Shown here: piece after piece, positions 7,743 to 9,212 of the stretch
How the letters are laid out: every line of letters starts with the position of its first letter
Numbering within the stretch: position 1 is the stretch's first letter
Assembly: GCF_023653455.1 (NCBI RefSeq)
Contig: NZ_JAKEDR010000142.1
Location: 1-9,212, forward strand
DNA: 9,212 bases
From: Paraclostridium ghonii
Lineage (GTDB): Bacteria > Bacillota > Clostridia > Peptostreptococcales > Peptostreptococcaceae
Direction: 5' to 3'
Program-made: the position numbers and the translations under genes
The notes under the pieces: model-generated
Told to the model about the DNA's origin: nothing
The model's database searches: none
Seen by the model: only the letters and a program-made list of their open reading frames with translations

Positions 7743-7779
7743 AAATCATATATATTGGTTTTATCAATATATATGATTT
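7743..7779. promoter_or_regulatory. Extended palindromic operator-like box 2
   Basis: A second copy of the box, ATTGGT-TTT-ATCAAT at 7754-7768, has one departure from symmetry. It sits at the core of a longer inverted repeat in which 7743-7757 (aaatcatatatattg) is exactly complementary to 7765-7779 around a 7-base centre. The centre at 7761 is 31 bp from that of box 1. Because the boxes share sequence and are each palindromic, 7723-7742 can also pair with 7749-7768 (20 bp, one G-T), giving an alternative hairpin. No T-tract follows on either strand, so it is not a terminator. Confidence 0.6.
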
Positions 7780-7782
7780 CAC

Positions 7783-7837
7783 AAAAAAAGAACTGACACA
7801 TGGCAATTTGAAATTGCTCATGGTACAGCTCCTTTTT
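7783..7837. terminator. Intrinsic terminator of the exported-protein gene, likely bidirectional
   Basis: Just past the TAG at 7840-7842, the minus strand can fold as gagctg/cagttc (7826-7831 with 7790-7795, one G-U), a 3x3 internal loop, catg/catg (7819-7822 with 7799-7802), one bulged base and a gcaa/ttgc apical stem (7803-7817). A T7 tract follows (7783-7789 read on the minus strand). T5 at 7833-7837 gives weaker activity in the + direction. It insulates the methyltransferase operon from upstream transcription. Confidence 0.8.
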
Positions 7838-7839
7838 AT

Positions 7840-8382
7840 CTATTTAATTCCATAAGATCGTTGTATATAACCAATCATTTCATCTGCTATATTTAAATAG
7901 TAATATATACTTACTAAATAGTCAGAGAAAAATAAATCTGTAGCTTCCCCTTTAACTAATCTATCAACTAAAATTGATTGTTGTAGCAGTGATGAGTCTA
8001 GTATAAATGTAATTATCTCAAGTTGATTTGCAGCGAACAAGTCTGCTGGTGAATCTTTATATTCAATTTTAAATCTAGCTAAACGATTTGAAATTGTTTT
8101 TAATTCTGATGAATAGCTTAAAATTTGTTTTTGTATAACATCTTGTTTTTCTTTAGCTGTTTCAGCATTAATACTTATAGTATACATGTTGTTTCTTATT
8201 CTCTTTATTTCATTAAAATATTTTAGCAACTCTTCTTTTCCTTTTAACTCTTTACTTAATTGAGATGGAGCTGAAGATGCTTCATAACTTTTATCAATCC
8301 CATATATTGTTGAAGATGTTATTGTTAGTAACATAAAAGCAGAAATAAAAATTGATATAACTCTAGATGTAGTATTTTTCAT
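7840..8382 (-). CDS. Secreted, mostly helical protein of unknown function
   Basis: I do not recognise a family. The 180-residue product starts with a classical signal peptide: basic MKNTTSR, a hydrophobic core of about residues 8-24 (VISIFISAFMLLTITSS), and a probable cleavage region near TIYG (25-28). There is no lipobox Cys. The mature part is charged and appears alpha-helical from about residue 40, with Lys/Glu-rich segments and a hydrophobic C-terminal third (TFILDSSLLQQSILVDRL, and an SIYYYLNIADEMIGYI stretch near the end). It probably works outside the membrane as a small helical bundle. An AGGAGG site at 8389-8394, 6 bases before the ATG, strongly supports the start. It follows another exported or anchored protein on the same strand, but a strong terminator lies between them. 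It shows no link to the methyltransferase operon. Confidence 0.85.
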   Translation of the reverse strand: MKNTTSRVISIFISAFMLLTITSSTIYGIDKSYEASSAPSQLSKELKGKEELLKYFNEIKRIRNNMYTISINAETAKEKQDVIQKQILSYSSELKTISNRLARFKIEYKDSPADLFAANQLEIITFILDSSLLQQSILVDRLVKGEATDLFFSDYLVSIYYYLNIADEMIGYIQRSYGIK

Positions 8383-8434
8383 TATAATCCTCCTAAAATT
8401 TTTCTTATATATATTTTCTTCATAAAATTAATAT

Positions 8435-8468
8435 CTATGCTCAAAAATAAAAAAATACTATGCTCAAA
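8435..8468. repeat. 11-bp direct repeat CTATGCTCAAA next to the palindrome
   Basis: CTATGCTCAAA occurs at 8435-8445 and again at 8458-8468, inside the left arm of the large palindrome. The right arm (tttgagcatag at 8469-8479) can therefore pair with either copy. This suggests a partial duplication of a terminator arm. Confidence 0.8.
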
Positions 8469-8494
8469 TTTGAGCATAGTATTTTTTTATTTTT
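8443..8494. terminator. 52-bp perfect palindrome acting as bidirectional terminator
   Basis: The sequence from 8443 to 8468 is exactly complementary to 8469-8494, with no mismatch and no spacer at the centre (aaa/ttt). The strong core is atactatgctcaaa with its complement; the outer arms are A-rich on one side and T-rich on the other, so transcripts of either strand end in a hairpin plus U tract. It includes the stop codon (8487-8489) of the upstream minus-strand gene and part of its last codons. Confidence 0.9.
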
Positions 8495-9179
8495 TATTTA
8501 TTATGGCGTTAAAATCTATAATCATTTTTACTTTTAAATTTTGAGAATCTAAAGATATATTTTCTAAATAAAAACCATTAAAATTATCTTTATCAATTAA
8601 CACATTTTTATTTTTAAATTCAACATTTATATTGCTATCTTTAGAAAACCAATCTTTTATAAAGCTTTTTAATACTATATCAACTATCCAGTCATAAAGT
8701 TTTAAATCTAGTAACTTAACTTCTCTAACATTTAAAACTAAATTATTATCTTTATCTATATTCGGGGTAAATCTAACTTCAATTGGGGTTGTTATTTTTT
8801 CATTTACCTTGTAATCAACCTTTGCTGTTATTTCCCTTTCATCTATACTTATATTTACATTATTTATTTTTTCATTTTTAGTATCTTTTAAGAAATAATT
8901 GATTCCATTTAAAATAGATTTTTCAGGAACTAAAAACTCACCTTTTACTCCCACTGGATCATCTATTAATTCTATGTTTGATGCTTTAACTCCAGCTATT
9001 TCTTTTAAAAAAGTTAAATCTTTTACTTCTCCAATATTATATTCATCTCTATTTTTTTCTATTTTTGTACTTTTCTCATTGCTATATTGATCTCTTTTGT
9101 CATTACCAAATAATATAAACGTAGATAAAATTAAAATAATTATTACTCCTATAATAATATTTAATCTTTTCTTATTCAT
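8487..9179 (-). CDS. Membrane-anchored extracytoplasmic protein of unknown function
   Basis: The product is 230 residues, with a short basic N-terminus (MNKKR) and one hydrophobic segment of about residues 6-25 (LNIIIGVIIILILSTFILFG). This is an uncleaved anchor or signal sequence; no lipobox Cys is present. A charged linker (about 26-50) precedes a beta-rich domain with alternating hydrophobic/polar strands (NNVNISIDEREITAKVDYKV, NNLVLNVREVKLLDL, a C-terminal LKVKMIIDF). The strand-then-'NLVLNVREVKL' pattern recalls YpmS/DUF2140-like anchored proteins, but the match is weak and by eye. The ribosome site AAGGGG (9190-9195) is about 10 bases from the ATG, with a TATAAT box just upstream. Its 3' end runs into the large palindrome. 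I infer a surface role without a specific function. Confidence 0.82.
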   Translation of the reverse strand: MNKKRLNIIIGVIIILILSTFILFGNDKRDQYSNEKSTKIEKNRDEYNIGEVKDLTFLKEIAGVKASNIELIDDPVGVKGEFLVPEKSILNGINYFLKDTKNEKINNVNISIDEREITAKVDYKVNEKITTPIEVRFTPNIDKDNNLVLNVREVKLLDLKLYDWIVDIVLKSFIKDWFSKDSNINVEFKNKNVLIDKDNFNGFYLENISLDSQNLKVKMIIDFNAIINKK

Positions 9180-9204
9180 CCTAAAAATTCCCCTTTACTA
9201 CTAT

Positions 9205-9210
9205 ATTATA
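9205..9210 (-). promoter_or_regulatory. Likely -10 box for the membrane-anchored protein gene
   Basis: The minus strand reads TATAAT, a perfect sigma-A -10 hexamer, 25 bases before the start codon at 9179. Transcription would begin close to 9198. The -35 element would fall beyond the window edge and cannot be checked. Confidence 0.6.
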
Positions 9211-9212
9211 TC

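Noticed and set aside
7801..7818. TGGCA...TTGCT resembling a sigma-54 (-24/-12) promoter on the + strand
   Set aside because: The GG and GC elements are 12 bases apart where 10 are required, and the site points into the antisense of the exported-protein gene. It is explained as the apical part of the terminator hairpin.
7658..7839. Possible cobalamin riboswitch upstream of a B12-dependent operon
   Set aside because: The space left between the upstream terminator and the ribosome site is short and AT-rich, with no GC-containing B12-box-like core; only the paired palindromes are present.
7631..7855. Open frame on the + strand across the operon's upstream region
   Set aside because: It runs through the promoter, palindromes and terminator, is compositionally what AT-rich DNA gives by chance, and has no supporting ribosome site.
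1..9212. Mobile elements, CRISPR arrays, tRNA or rRNA genes
   Set aside because: No transposase-like frame, no regularly spaced repeats, and no cloverleaf or rRNA-like stretch was seen on either strand.

Overview
The window is strongly AT-rich and comes from a Gram-positive, anaerobic, clostridial-type chromosome. The signs are near-consensus AGGAGG-type ribosome binding sites, codon use dominated by A/T third positions, hairpin-plus-T-tract terminators, and a corrinoid methyltransferase operon with a reductive activator. A Peptostreptococcaceae-like host (for example the Terrisporobacter/Paraclostridium/Romboutsia group) would fit, but the sequence alone does not fix the genus.

Layout. Bases 1-1217 (+ strand) hold an Asn/Ile/Asp-rich protein of unknown function whose 5' end may lie outside the window. 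A bidirectional terminator (about 1221-1272) separates it from a convergent six-gene operon on the minus strand (7657 down to 1271). In transcription order the operon encodes a UroD/MtaA-family methyltransferase (candidate substrate:corrinoid methyltransferase I), a methyltransferase corrinoid protein, a second MtaA/CmuA-type methyltransferase (candidate methyltransferase II), a RACE/RACo-type 2Fe-2S ASKHA activator, a COG0523/CobW GTPase, and a shortened third MtaA-like protein. Gaps are 1 to 13 bases, and ribosome binding sites often overlap the preceding stop codon. Upstream of the operon on the same strand are two small envelope or secreted proteins of unknown function (8382-7840 and 9179-8487), each with its own terminator.

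How the genes work together. By family knowledge, methyltransferase I moves a methyl group from an unknown donor to Co(I) of the corrinoid protein, and methyltransferase II moves it from methyl-Co(III) to an acceptor (tetrahydrofolate would be expected in a clostridium). The RACE protein re-reduces cobalt accidentally oxidised to Co(II) at the expense of ATP. The CobW-like GTPase is a plausible metal chaperone for the zinc-dependent methyltransferases. The short third MtaA-like protein lacks the N-terminal segment and the third zinc cysteine and may be accessory.

Regulation. The 182-base gap before the operon holds the terminator of the upstream gene and a likely promoter. Immediately upstream of that promoter are two copies of an ATTGAT-N3-ATCAAT palindrome with centres 31 bp apart, about three helical turns. 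This looks like a paired operator for an unlinked regulator. The methyl donor, the final acceptor and the regulator are not encoded recognisably in this window.
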